From: JASSUD01 sp031963405
Lineage (GTDB): Bacteria > Pseudomonadota > Gammaproteobacteria > Burkholderiales > Burkholderiaceae
Length of the DNA: 64,000 nucleotides
Assembly: GCA_031963405.1 (NCBI GenBank)
Contig: JASSUJ010000001.1
Coordinates: forward strand, 1,860,001-1,924,000
Direction: 5' to 3'
The translations under genes and the position numbers were made by a program. The notes under the pieces were generated by a model. The model made no database searches. It was not told the DNA's origin and saw nothing but the letters and a program-made list of their open reading frames with translations. Positions 36,697-44,371 of this stretch are shown in pieces (position 1 is the first letter of the stretch; every line of letters starts with the position of its first letter).

Positions 36697-37201
36697 CAGA
36701 TACCAGCACCTTGTTTTGTATAGCGTTTATGCTGAGCTACGAAGCGTAGGGTTTCTATGATGTCAGAGCTATTCTCTATTGCCTTATTTTTGAGCGAGAA
36801 GTGTCTCCTGGCCTGAGCGCAAAGTACGGCTGTTTTGGCTTGTAAGAGGGGATAGCTTTAAAGTCATCACCATTTATTTATTAGGTAGTGCAAGCCTCAA
36901 TAGCATGCACTATCAAACAAGGCAAATCTGAGGGATATCGAACGGCCAAACAAAGTAGGTTAATTGCAGGGGATGAGAGGTAGCTTGGCACAGGCTAAGG
37001 CCTGGATCAGGCATTGGGTTAAAAGATCGGTGGCTTTGGATTAGATTGATCAGGTCTGGTTATATCGTTTTTTGAAAGAAATGCTAAGGAGTGCGCTGCG
37101 GATAGCTCAAGCGACTGAATGCAATATCTTCGACCTTTTGGAAGGGAAACTAGCTCTATCTGCCTTTTTGATAAGGATGGTGACGCCCGCTGGCCTCGGA
37201 G
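36697..37201. other. Spacer upstream of virB11
   Basis: No gene is seen. It should contain the virB promoter on the minus strand and the 3' end of the 300-residue gene's transcript. I find no clear terminator hairpin or family A or B element. Confidence 0.5.
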
Positions 37202-38104
37202 TCAGGGGCGTGTGCGTTTTTTTTTGTACTCTTGCCGCGTCGTTTTCCCTCTGTCTGATTGCTCGTACACCTGTTGTATCGTTTTCCATTTTTCTGATCC
37301 CCTGTACGCTTGCCGCGCCGCTTTCCCTTTATTTGATTGATCGTGTGCTCGCTTGGCGCTTGTATATTTGTCGCGCGAGTCTCCGATTTTTTCTTGATAA
37401 CGTGGATTGTTTAATAAACTCTCGAAATATGCTTGTCCCGCTTGATGTTTCTGTTCATTTTCTTCAGGTGTAAATGCTATCTTTTTTATCTGATTAATAT
37501 ATATTTCAGAGGTCCATCTATATTGGACGTCAAAATTTCTATATATCAATATAAGATTAATTACATTTTTTCTTTCTTCAGAAGTTATCTTTTTTTTATC
37601 TACACCAACTAACCCTTTCTCGCTTGGGGCAGTGAATTTTTTCTTGTCGATGTTATGTTTTACTAGCTCGCTAATAAGCTGAAATGTTGTATAGGCTTGA
37701 CTCTCAAATTTATCTTTAATTTGATTTACGTATGCTTCGCTTTCGTCAATCGAGTTTCTTGTTGATAGGTTATCCGCTTCAGTTTGAATAAATGCTAGCG
37801 GCATCGTCTGTTGTAGTTGCGCATTGTCGTTGGCTAATACTGAGAGCACAGTAAAATTTTGAGCTAAATAATCTGTCGTAATCGCAGAAGCCCTTCCGCT
37901 TTGGAGAAGGGCGGTATCGCCCAACATATTGCTTTGTAATGAATTACCAACATTATCTTTTTGTTGCGTTGCGCTATTTCCTAAGGGATTTTGGCCCCAT
38001 ATGTCTATGTGCTCCAATGTTTCTAAGTATTGATTAGCAGTCTTTTCGCTACTTAAAGAAAATTGATCCCAACTTCCCATCTCATCATCAAATGGATTAG
38101 ACAT
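37202..38104 (-). CDS. 300-residue protein of unknown function with a basic 13-residue repeat tail; possible secretion substrate
   Basis: I do not recognise this protein. Residues 1-120 are acidic to neutral and polar (rich in Asn, Gln, Ser), residues 120-240 are helical and charged, and the tail has three 13-residue repeats: AHDQSNKGKAARQ, AYRGSEKWKTIQQ, VYEQSDRGKTTRQ (about 254-291), then EYKKKRTRP. There is no signal peptide or membrane segment. It lies directly upstream of virB11 on the same strand. The strongly positive C-terminus is like the Arg/Lys-rich signals of VirB/D4 substrates, and the repeat could also bind nucleic acid. Both are inference. Confidence 0.7.
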   Translation of the reverse strand: MSNPFDDEMGSWDQFSLSSEKTANQYLETLEHIDIWGQNPLGNSATQQKDNVGNSLQSNMLGDTALLQSGRASAITTDYLAQNFTVLSVLANDNAQLQQTMPLAFIQTEADNLSTRNSIDESEAYVNQIKDKFESQAYTTFQLISELVKHNIDKKKFTAPSEKGLVGVDKKKITSEERKNVINLILIYRNFDVQYRWTSEIYINQIKKIAFTPEENEQKHQAGQAYFESLLNNPRYQEKIGDSRDKYTSAKRAHDQSNKGKAARQAYRGSEKWKTIQQVYEQSDRGKTTRQEYKKKRTRP

Positions 38105-38657
38105 AGCGGGCTCTCCAAGCGGTAGATAGATTCTTTTCTTCTAGCCTATCCAATGCCTGCTCAATGAGCGTAACGATAGCGAATGCCTCAGCCATCAAAC
38201 GAACCTGTGCTGCTTAAAAAGCTTAACAAATCTCAATTTTGGTGGTTGGCGCGCCTCTGCTAGTTGTATTTTGCTTTATATGCGCTCCAGAACGCTTAAT
38301 TAAACAATGAAGATCTAGGTTTTATTTATTAAAGTATCTATATAGAAAATAATTATTCCCTTACAGCCTGTTGATTTATAAAAATAATTCTGTGCTTCCG
38401 TAGAGAATAATTTTTAGCTGTGGAGCAGGTAGTTGATAAGTTCAATGACTACCAAAAATCCTCGAAAAGCTGATGAATAAAAGGTTTTCATCCGTTTCTG
38501 GTGAAGTTGTTGATTGCTTTTTCTTCTATTGGGGGAGGGGGGAGAAAAGCTCAGTATCAAACTGAGTTAAATATATCTTTAAATAGAAGCGCTAAATTTT
38601 AGGCCTTACTTAAAATTGGAAAAGATCCTTATGGAATAAGGACTTAAGAGGAATTAT
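38105..38657. other. AT-rich spacer without a recognisable gene
   Basis: No coding region is seen on either strand. It contains a purine run (GGGGGAGGGGGGAG near 38531). It should hold the promoter of the 300-residue gene at its left end. Confidence 0.5.
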
Positions 38658-38742
38658 TGGTGCCCGGGGTCGGACTCGAACCGACACGCCTCGCGGCGGG
38701 GGATTTTGAGTCCCCTGCGTCTACCTGTTTCACCACCCGGGC
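38658..38742 (-). tRNA. tRNA-Leu (anticodon CAA)
   Basis: The minus strand folds as an 85-base class II tRNA. The acceptor stem GCCCGGG pairs with CCCGGGC, the anticodon stem GGGGA/TCCCC holds loop CTCAAAA (anticodon CAA, codon UUG), and the variable arm GCCGCGAGGC is long. The T arm reads GTCGGTTCGAGTCCGAC. The CCA end is encoded. It lies downstream of miaA on the same strand. Confidence 0.97.
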
Positions 38743-38825
38743 AATAGCGGGCGAGTATAGCAAAGGGCGGAGCTTGTCTCAAGCGCTCAGGCGCTATTAA
38801 GTCTCTTTTTTTAAAAATAAAATTT

Positions 38826-39824
38826 TTAAGTGTGCAATAAGGCATTGCATTTCATGCCTTTATCCCAAATGTCCAGGGCGGCCGTGATGGTTTGTTGACT
38901 GGCATCAGCTGCGCAGCAATCGATGATGTGCCGCTCTGGAAAGGTACGTAGCCAAGTGAGCTGCCGTTTGCCTAGTTGGCTAGTCGCAGTAATGCTGGCT
39001 GTACACATCTGCTCATAATCCATTTTGCCCTCAAGGTAAGCCCATACTTGTCGGTAGCCGACACAGCGTATGGAGGGTAAGTCAGGGTGCAAATCTTGGC
39101 GTGTACGTAATTGCGTGACTTCGTCGACTAAACCGGCTTTTAGCATGTCTGCAAAGCGCTGCGAAAGGCGGGTGCGCCATAGATTGCGATCGCTGGGTTC
39201 AAGTGCAATAGGGACAAAGTGGTGAGGTGGATTTTCCTGGCTAGCCGCTGTTGGATGAGAGGCTAATGGAGGTCGCTCAAGCAGCGCAGACATGGGCTCG
39301 CCAGTGAGTTGCCAAATTTCGAGAGCGCGTTGAATGCGTTGCGTATCGTTTGGCGCAAGCCGTGCAGCGGTGACTGGGTCATGCTGAGCGAGTTGTGCAT
39401 GCAGCGCAGGCCAGCCTTCACGCTCAGCTCTGTCGTTTAATGCCGCGCGTACTTCAGGGTTAGCGGGCGGTAGATCATGTAAACCCTGTGTCAGCGCTTT
39501 GTAATACAACATCGTGCCACCGACTAGCAGGGGTTGCGCGCCGCGTCCACGAATCGCATCAATCAGCTGCAAAGCATCCTGGCGAAATTGCGCAACTGAA
39601 TAAGCATGCGCTGGGTCAATGATATCAATCAGATGGTGTGGTACGGCCGCACGCTCGAGCTCGGTGGGTTTTGCGGTGCCGATATCCATGCCGCGATAAA
39701 CCAAGGCTGAATCAAGACTGATAATCTCAATTTGCTTATATTGACTCAGGGCCAGCGCTGCTGCTGTCTTGCCGGCGCCAGTTGGGCCAAGTAGGCAAAC
39801 GATTGGAAGGGGTTGGTCTTGCAT
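38826..39824 (-). CDS. miaA: MiaA, tRNA dimethylallyltransferase
   Basis: MiaA adds an isopentenyl group to A37 of tRNAs that read UNN codons. The 332-residue product has the P-loop GPTGAGKT at 13-20, SLDSALVYRGMDIGTAKPT, HHLIDIIDP, VGGTMLYYKAL and the C-terminal QLGKRQLTWLR. Its substrate tRNA-Leu(CAA) is encoded just downstream on the same strand. mutL lies upstream, the usual order in betaproteobacteria. Confidence 0.97.
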   Translation of the reverse strand: MQDQPLPIVCLLGPTGAGKTAAALALSQYKQIEIISLDSALVYRGMDIGTAKPTELERAAVPHHLIDIIDPAHAYSVAQFRQDALQLIDAIRGRGAQPLLVGGTMLYYKALTQGLHDLPPANPEVRAALNDRAEREGWPALHAQLAQHDPVTAARLAPNDTQRIQRALEIWQLTGEPMSALLERPPLASHPTAASQENPPHHFVPIALEPSDRNLWRTRLSQRFADMLKAGLVDEVTQLRTRQDLHPDLPSIRCVGYRQVWAYLEGKMDYEQMCTASITATSQLGKRQLTWLRTFPERHIIDCCAADASQQTITAALDIWDKGMKCNALLHT

Positions 39825-40034
39825 ATTAACAATCAGAAAACGACATGGGTTGGTTAGCGTTTGGCCAAAGGCAGCGCTCTAAAATCCTGCTCAAAGTCTT
39901 TGAACAGGCTGAAATAGGGACTATAGGTAAGTTTGTTGGGGTTGTGGCGCTGCTCCAATCCACCATTCTTTGCCCTGCTTGATAGGTTGAGGTGACGCAG
40001 GAACCCCAACATGCCTGCCTCTCACCTCCACCCA
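39825..40034. other. mutL-miaA spacer with a partial family B end
   Basis: This 210-bp gap has an ORF on the minus strand that lacks family signatures and a ribosome site, so it is not called. TTTGAACAGGC near 39899-39909 looks like a remnant of a family B end. Confidence 0.45.
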
Positions 40035-41999
40035 TTACTGTCCACGCATAAAGAGTCGGTCGAGATCAGCCAGCGACAATTGATACCAAGTAGGCCGCCC
40101 ATGATTACATTGGTTAGCACGCGGAGTATTTTCCATTTGCCGCAATAATGCGCTGAGCTCATCAAGAGTGAGTAGCCGGTTGGCGCGCACCGCATTGTGG
40201 CAAGCGAGCGTGCTTAGTAACTCATGCTGATGCTCCAACAACACACGTGAGCCGCCGTAGGCTTGTAGATCATGTAGTACAGCGCGCACCAACATGGCCA
40301 AGTCGGCCTCTTTTAATAGAGCAGGTACGGCGCGAATCACCAGTGACGTAGGAGATAGCACAGCGATATCAAACCCTAGCGCCGTCAGGGTGGTGTGATT
40401 TTCTTCAAGAACCCCAATTTCAAGGGGTTCAGCGGGCATGGATAAGGGAATAAGGAGTGGTTGTACCGCCACCGCTTGTTGGGCCAGGGCTAGCTTAAAT
40501 TTTTCATAAAGGATGCGCTCATGCGCCGCGTGCATATCAACCAGTACAAGACCCTGCTTATTTTGAGCCAGCACATAAATGCCGTGTAGCTGACCAATCG
40601 CAAAGCCTAGCGGATGTGTGTCATCAGCGCGCGGATTAGCGTCTGCTGCGTTAAGGTTGCTGGTTTGAGGAGGCGCAGTAAGGGGGGCAAAATTTGATGC
40701 AGCCTCAACAGCATCACGCTTTGTCTGATCGGCAGCCGGCTCACCGTTACGCAGAGAAAGGTTAGAAGTATCCCCTTCATTTCCCAATCCACGACGGCCA
40801 AATAAAACATCGTATAAGGCTAATGGCTGTGCAGCAGATAACACACCTTGCCGCATGCGAGCTTGTGGCCAAGATGAGTTCTGGTTTGGGGTAGACGCGA
40901 AGCCCGCAGAGCTAGCCATTGGGGTAGGCGCAAAGTGAGCAGCGTGGCTGCCTTCTGCTTGCTCAATTGTGCCTGGTCGCTGCGCGAGCGCCTTTTGCAC
41001 GGCATGTAAAACGAATTGATGAACCGCGCGCGAATCTCGAAAACGCACTTCGATTTTTGATGGATGCACATTGACATCGACTGTTTCAGGCGGAACTTCA
41101 AGAAATAACACATAAGCTGGGTAGCGCTCGCCGTGCAGCACATCCTTATAAGCAGCGCGTACCGCGTGCGTCAGCAGCTTATCGCGTACAAAACGACCAT
41201 TGACGAAGCAATATTGCTGATCACCCCGTGCACGGCTAACACTGGGGGCGCCAATGCAGCCGCGCAGGCTGATAGCGCTGATTTCTTCATCAAGTGGTAG
41301 ATGTGCGTTAGCAAAGTCCTCACCGAGTATTTTTTTAATGCGCTCGACTAAACTTTCCGCCTGCCAGTGCTCAATAACCCGGCCATTGTGTAGCACGGAA
41401 AAGGTCACTTCAGGTCGAGCTAGCGCCATACGGCGAATAATTTCCCGGCAATGACCCAGCTCAGTCTGTTCGCTTTTTAAAAATTTACGGCGCGCTGGCG
41501 TATTAAAGTACAGCTCGCGCACTTCGATTAATGTGCCAATACTGCCTGCTGCTGGGGTAAGCGAGCCAGTTTGAGCCTCCAGGCGGGTAGCGTGTGGTGC
41601 GTCAGCCGTGCGGCTGGTGATCAACAGTTGCGCAACAGAGGTAATCGAGGCGAGCGCTTCGCCGCGAAAGCCAAGCGTTGCGACAGACTCCAGCTCAGCG
41701 AGAGAGCGAATCTTACTGGTGGCATGACGGGTGAGGGCAAGCGGTAGCTCCTCAGCCGGAATGCCGCGCCCATCATCCGAGATCATGATTGACTTCACCC
41801 CGCCCTGATTAAGCGTAATGCGCAGCGAAGTAGCGCCTGCGTCAAGCGCATTTTCGATGAGTTCTTTGATCACGGAAGCTGGACGTTCAATGACTTCGCC
41901 TGCCGCAATTTGGCTAATCAGCTGATCTGGCAGCAGCTGAATAGGCCGCTTATTATGCGTTTCTGACACAGTAGACACGGTTGAAGAGGAAGCAGACAT
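40035..41999 (-). CDS. mutL: MutL, DNA mismatch repair protein
   Basis: MutL couples MutS mismatch recognition to strand cleavage. The GHKL ATPase domain has ELIENALDAGATS, DDGRGI, GFRGEALASI and the FFN-like LYFNTPARRKFLK; ETVDVNVHPSKIEVRF follows. The C-terminal dimerisation domain has LVDMHAAHERILYE (a variant of DQHAAHER), LLSTLACHNAVRAN and NQCNHGRPTW. At 654 residues it is full length. The linker is Ala/Ser/Pro-rich. Confidence 0.97.
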   Translation of the reverse strand: MSASSSTVSTVSETHNKRPIQLLPDQLISQIAAGEVIERPASVIKELIENALDAGATSLRITLNQGGVKSIMISDDGRGIPAEELPLALTRHATSKIRSLAELESVATLGFRGEALASITSVAQLLITSRTADAPHATRLEAQTGSLTPAAGSIGTLIEVRELYFNTPARRKFLKSEQTELGHCREIIRRMALARPEVTFSVLHNGRVIEHWQAESLVERIKKILGEDFANAHLPLDEEISAISLRGCIGAPSVSRARGDQQYCFVNGRFVRDKLLTHAVRAAYKDVLHGERYPAYVLFLEVPPETVDVNVHPSKIEVRFRDSRAVHQFVLHAVQKALAQRPGTIEQAEGSHAAHFAPTPMASSAGFASTPNQNSSWPQARMRQGVLSAAQPLALYDVLFGRRGLGNEGDTSNLSLRNGEPAADQTKRDAVEAASNFAPLTAPPQTSNLNAADANPRADDTHPLGFAIGQLHGIYVLAQNKQGLVLVDMHAAHERILYEKFKLALAQQAVAVQPLLIPLSMPAEPLEIGVLEENHTTLTALGFDIAVLSPTSLVIRAVPALLKEADLAMLVRAVLHDLQAYGGSRVLLEHQHELLSTLACHNAVRANRLLTLDELSALLRQMENTPRANQCNHGRPTWYQLSLADLDRLFMRGQ

Positions 42000-42056
42000 A
42001 AGTAATAGTCAATAAAGCAGAACGGATCTGCAGTTACAAGCATTGTATGAGCTAGC

Positions 42057-42161
42057 TAGGGAAGTGCTGAGAGGTCCGAGGGCAAGGAATGCCGACGCAG
42101 ACAGTACGTTAGTACGGCAAGGAGAAATGACGCCGCCCTCGGGCCTCTCAGCACTTCCCTA
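42057..42161. repeat. Family A element upstream of mutL, nearly perfect arms
   Basis: TAGGGAAGTGCTGAGAGG and its complement extend to 27 bp with one mismatch, with TA at both tips. The core, in reverse orientation, has GGCAAGGAATGCCGACGC, GTACGTTAGTACGGCAAGG and ATGACGCCGCC. The arm sequence differs from other copies, but both sides changed together. Confidence 0.88.
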
Positions 42162-42163
42162 TA

Positions 42164-42730
42164 TTAGGGTTTCCATTTGATATTACAGCCTATGCTTGGT
42201 TTCTGCTCTGGATTAATGGGCTTACCTTGCAGAAGCTTATCTAATGCGTTGCGCAAATCTTGGCCATTTGGCGTGTTTGATACAAATGCCTGGCCAGGTC
42301 GAGCGTCATCCAATTGGCCTCGATATACACAGCGTAAATCTTTATCAAAAATATAAAAGTCGGGCGTGCATGCTGCTTGATACGCGCGCGCTACAGCCTG
42401 GGTTTCATCATACAAATAGGGAAAAGGGTAAGCCCATTCTTGCGCAACCTCAGCCATTTTATTCGGCGCGTCTGCTGGATAAGCATTGGCATCATTCGAG
42501 CTGATGGCAATAAAGGAAATGCCTTTAGGCTGATAATCGTTAGCCAGTCTGACTAATTCTGGTTGTACGTGTTTAACATATGGGCAGTGATTACAAATAA
42601 ACATAATTACCGTAGCCCGTGGGGATTTGAGCGCGTTGAGAGATAAACGCTGAGCGCTGACGGTATCCAATAATTCAAAATCCGCAGCCACACTACCCAA
42701 GGCAAGCATATTGGAAGGAGTTAAGGCCAT
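42164..42730 (-). CDS. Thioredoxin-fold (AhpC/TSA or TlpA-like) protein
   Basis: The 188-residue product has the family order: ADFELLDTVSAQRLSL near the N-terminus, VIMFICNHCPYVKHVQPEL with a Cys-x-x-Cys (CNHC), ISFIAISSNDANAYPADAP, and the cis-Pro segment AACTPDFYIFDKD. It fits cytoplasmic thioredoxin-family proteins that accompany housekeeping genes in Proteobacteria; substrate and partner are unknown. No signal peptide. It ends 2 bp from a family A element. Confidence 0.85.
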   Translation of the reverse strand: MALTPSNMLALGSVAADFELLDTVSAQRLSLNALKSPRATVIMFICNHCPYVKHVQPELVRLANDYQPKGISFIAISSNDANAYPADAPNKMAEVAQEWAYPFPYLYDETQAVARAYQAACTPDFYIFDKDLRCVYRGQLDDARPGQAFVSNTPNGQDLRNALDKLLQGKPINPEQKPSIGCNIKWKP

Positions 42731-43127
42731 TTATGAATCTCCGTGGTGAATCAATAAGGTCATGCTTGGTAAGGAAGGCTGGGCTGCAACTTTATCCTGA
42801 CTGAATTTATGAAAATTAGTAATATTTAATAAAAACACTAAGCAAACTAGACTAACATTTCAGCAATTACGAGTAAGCGCTGTTGAAGCAGGGGGGTAGA
42901 TTTATACAGCACAAAGGCATGTAGTTCTACAACCCGCTTATCTAGTGCCTCTCTCAAAACCTGTTTTATTGGAGCACAAGACATTAGCTAACAGGCCAAC
43001 TGTTAAGTTGAGTGGGCAGAGATTAAAGTAGAGAAAATACGCATGCAGGCCCTCCTTAATCTCCTTTAAAAATTAATGAAGATTGATGGAATCAGTTTTG
43101 AAGAACACCATCACCTGCCAGGAAAAA
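42731..43127. other. Spacer with remnants of repeats
   Basis: No gene is recognised apart from the possible upstream extension of the holin-like ORF (43086). GCATGCAGGCCCTCCTTAA near 43040 is a family A end without a partner. The region should hold divergent promoters. Confidence 0.45.
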
Positions 43128-43556
43128 ATGAAACTATTTAAGCAATTCAAACTAGTGCGAATCATTTTCTACTTCAGCATCGGGGTGGGTTATCTTTCGC
43201 TCGCTATTATGCCGATGTGTTCTATCGCACATTGGCTGGCACCTGGCCATATAAAGATTTTGCAAAATCTAAGCTTTGACTCTCGTGAAAAAATCATAAT
43301 CGTGCTCGCTGCAGTAGGTGCTGCGCTGGCGGTGGGAAAGTTGCTGGCAGGAGATGAAAAAATTACGCTGCGTTTATTGACTGGACGCGTGATTATTGGC
43401 GCTGGCTTAAGTGTCGCAGCGGCTGCTGCACTAGCTATGTGGCCAGATTTGCCTGAGGTAGCGCTGATCGGTATCGGTGCGGCTTTGGGAATTTTGGGGC
43501 AAGCTTTTCTTGAATCGGTGGTGCGACGTTGGCTTATCCGGAAAAACAGAGCGTAG
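43128..43556 (+). CDS. Small membrane protein resembling phage holins
   Basis: From the ATG at 43128 (CCAGGAAAAA upstream) the product has 142 residues; ATG at 43086 is a longer alternative. Helices are predicted near residues 10-32 and, after a polar loop, at about 56-72 and 86-125. The segment LLTGRVIIGAGLSVAAAAALA, WPDLPEVALIGIGAALGILGQAFLE and the basic end RRWLIRKNRA resemble holins of P2-like and HP1-like phages. No other phage gene is near, so it may be a domesticated or remnant holin. The family call is by pattern only. Confidence 0.55.
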   Translation: MKLFKQFKLVRIIFYFSIGVGYLSLAIMPMCSIAHWLAPGHIKILQNLSFDSREKIIIVLAAVGAALAVGKLLAGDEKITLRLLTGRVIIGAGLSVAAAAALAMWPDLPEVALIGIGAALGILGQAFLESVVRRWLIRKNRA

Positions 43557-43641
43557 AGCGTTGCGCTAATGTTTTGTAACGTCAATCCGCGCGTAGACAA
43601 GTACGGAGTAGCAAGCGGAGGATGGCAAACTTGCAGATTGC

Positions 43642-43938
43642 TAGAACCTGTTCAGCGTCTTCTAAAAGTGCCCTTATTGGGAAATTCACTTGGGTGCTTC
43701 CTGCAGTTGGGTACAACCTTACAGAAACTGGAATAGACCTCTTTCGAAACCCCGTAGCGGCGTCATTCCGTATCAAAGTACTAGTTGTACTGGCATCAAA
43801 GGAATTCCTTGCTACGGGGTTTCGAAAGAGGCCTAATGCACTTTATTACATGAGGATACCGAGCTCCGTAAGGGAATTTGACAAATACACGAAGAAGGGT
43901 GCCTGATTGGGCTCTCCTGGAGAATTTGAACAGGCTAT
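43642..43938. repeat. Family B element interrupted by a family A element
   Basis: TAGAACCTGTTCAGCGTCTTC at the left and AATTTGAACAGGCTA at the right are B ends. The right half has TACATGAGGATACCGAG, the B core. A full A element sits inside at 43734-43835. Without it the B copy would be about 195 bp, longer than the others. Confidence 0.75.
43734..43835. repeat. Family A element nested in a family B element
   Basis: TAGACCTCTTTCGAAACCCC and GGGGTTTCGAAAGAGGCCTA form a 25-bp terminal inverted repeat with one mismatch, with TA at each tip. The core has GCGGCGTCATTCCG, GTACTAGTTGTACTGGCATC and GGAATTCCTTGCT. Confidence 0.9.
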
Positions 43939-43958
43939 TAGAAAGTGCTCAAGCTTGC

Positions 43959-44330
43959 TCAGTCTAGTAGCGTGCGCAATGTTGGCGCATCCGTGAGTAC
44001 TGGCAACATAGGCAAATGCGCTAGCAATTGCTGAATGATTTGAGGATGTGGCAGTACTGTGCCAAAAAAGCGTGTGCCTACTGCATCCTCGATGAGCATG
44101 GTTGGGAAATCTTCAACCTCAAGGTCATTCAGTCTATCTGCATGCGTTTCAATATCAATCCAGATAAAGCAGAGATCAGGGTAGTGCTGGGCGAGCGTGT
44201 CAAACACTTGCCTATATTCTCGGCAAGCGCTGCACCATTGTGCGCATAGGCAAATAACGAAAGTCGTATCAGGCTTGGCAAGTTGGGTAGCAATGATCAG
44301 CTCGTCGTCTTCAAGCGTTAAGGCAGGCAT
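43959..44330 (-). CDS. Thioredoxin-family protein downstream of dprA
   Basis: From the ATG at 44330 the product has 123 residues. The fold is clear: FVICLCAQWCSACREYRQVF with the redox motif CSAC, LCFIWIDIETHADRLNDLEVEDFPTMLI with the cis-Pro. A longer frame to 44432 overlaps the end of dprA and encodes an unlikely N-terminus; neither start has a clear ribosome site. The neighbour relation with dprA is kept in Burkholderia. A cytoplasmic thiol-disulfide reductase is likely. Confidence 0.82.
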   Translation of the reverse strand: MPALTLEDDELIIATQLAKPDTTFVICLCAQWCSACREYRQVFDTLAQHYPDLCFIWIDIETHADRLNDLEVEDFPTMLIEDAVGTRFFGTVLPHPQIIQQLLAHLPMLPVLTDAPTLRTLLD

Positions 44331-44371
44331 ATTCAGTAAGAGCAATGCGGCATAGGTTGAGTAAAAATTGT

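Noticed and set aside
39826..40035. 69-residue minus-strand ORF between mutL and miaA
   Set aside because: No ribosome site or conserved pattern; it contains a repeat remnant.
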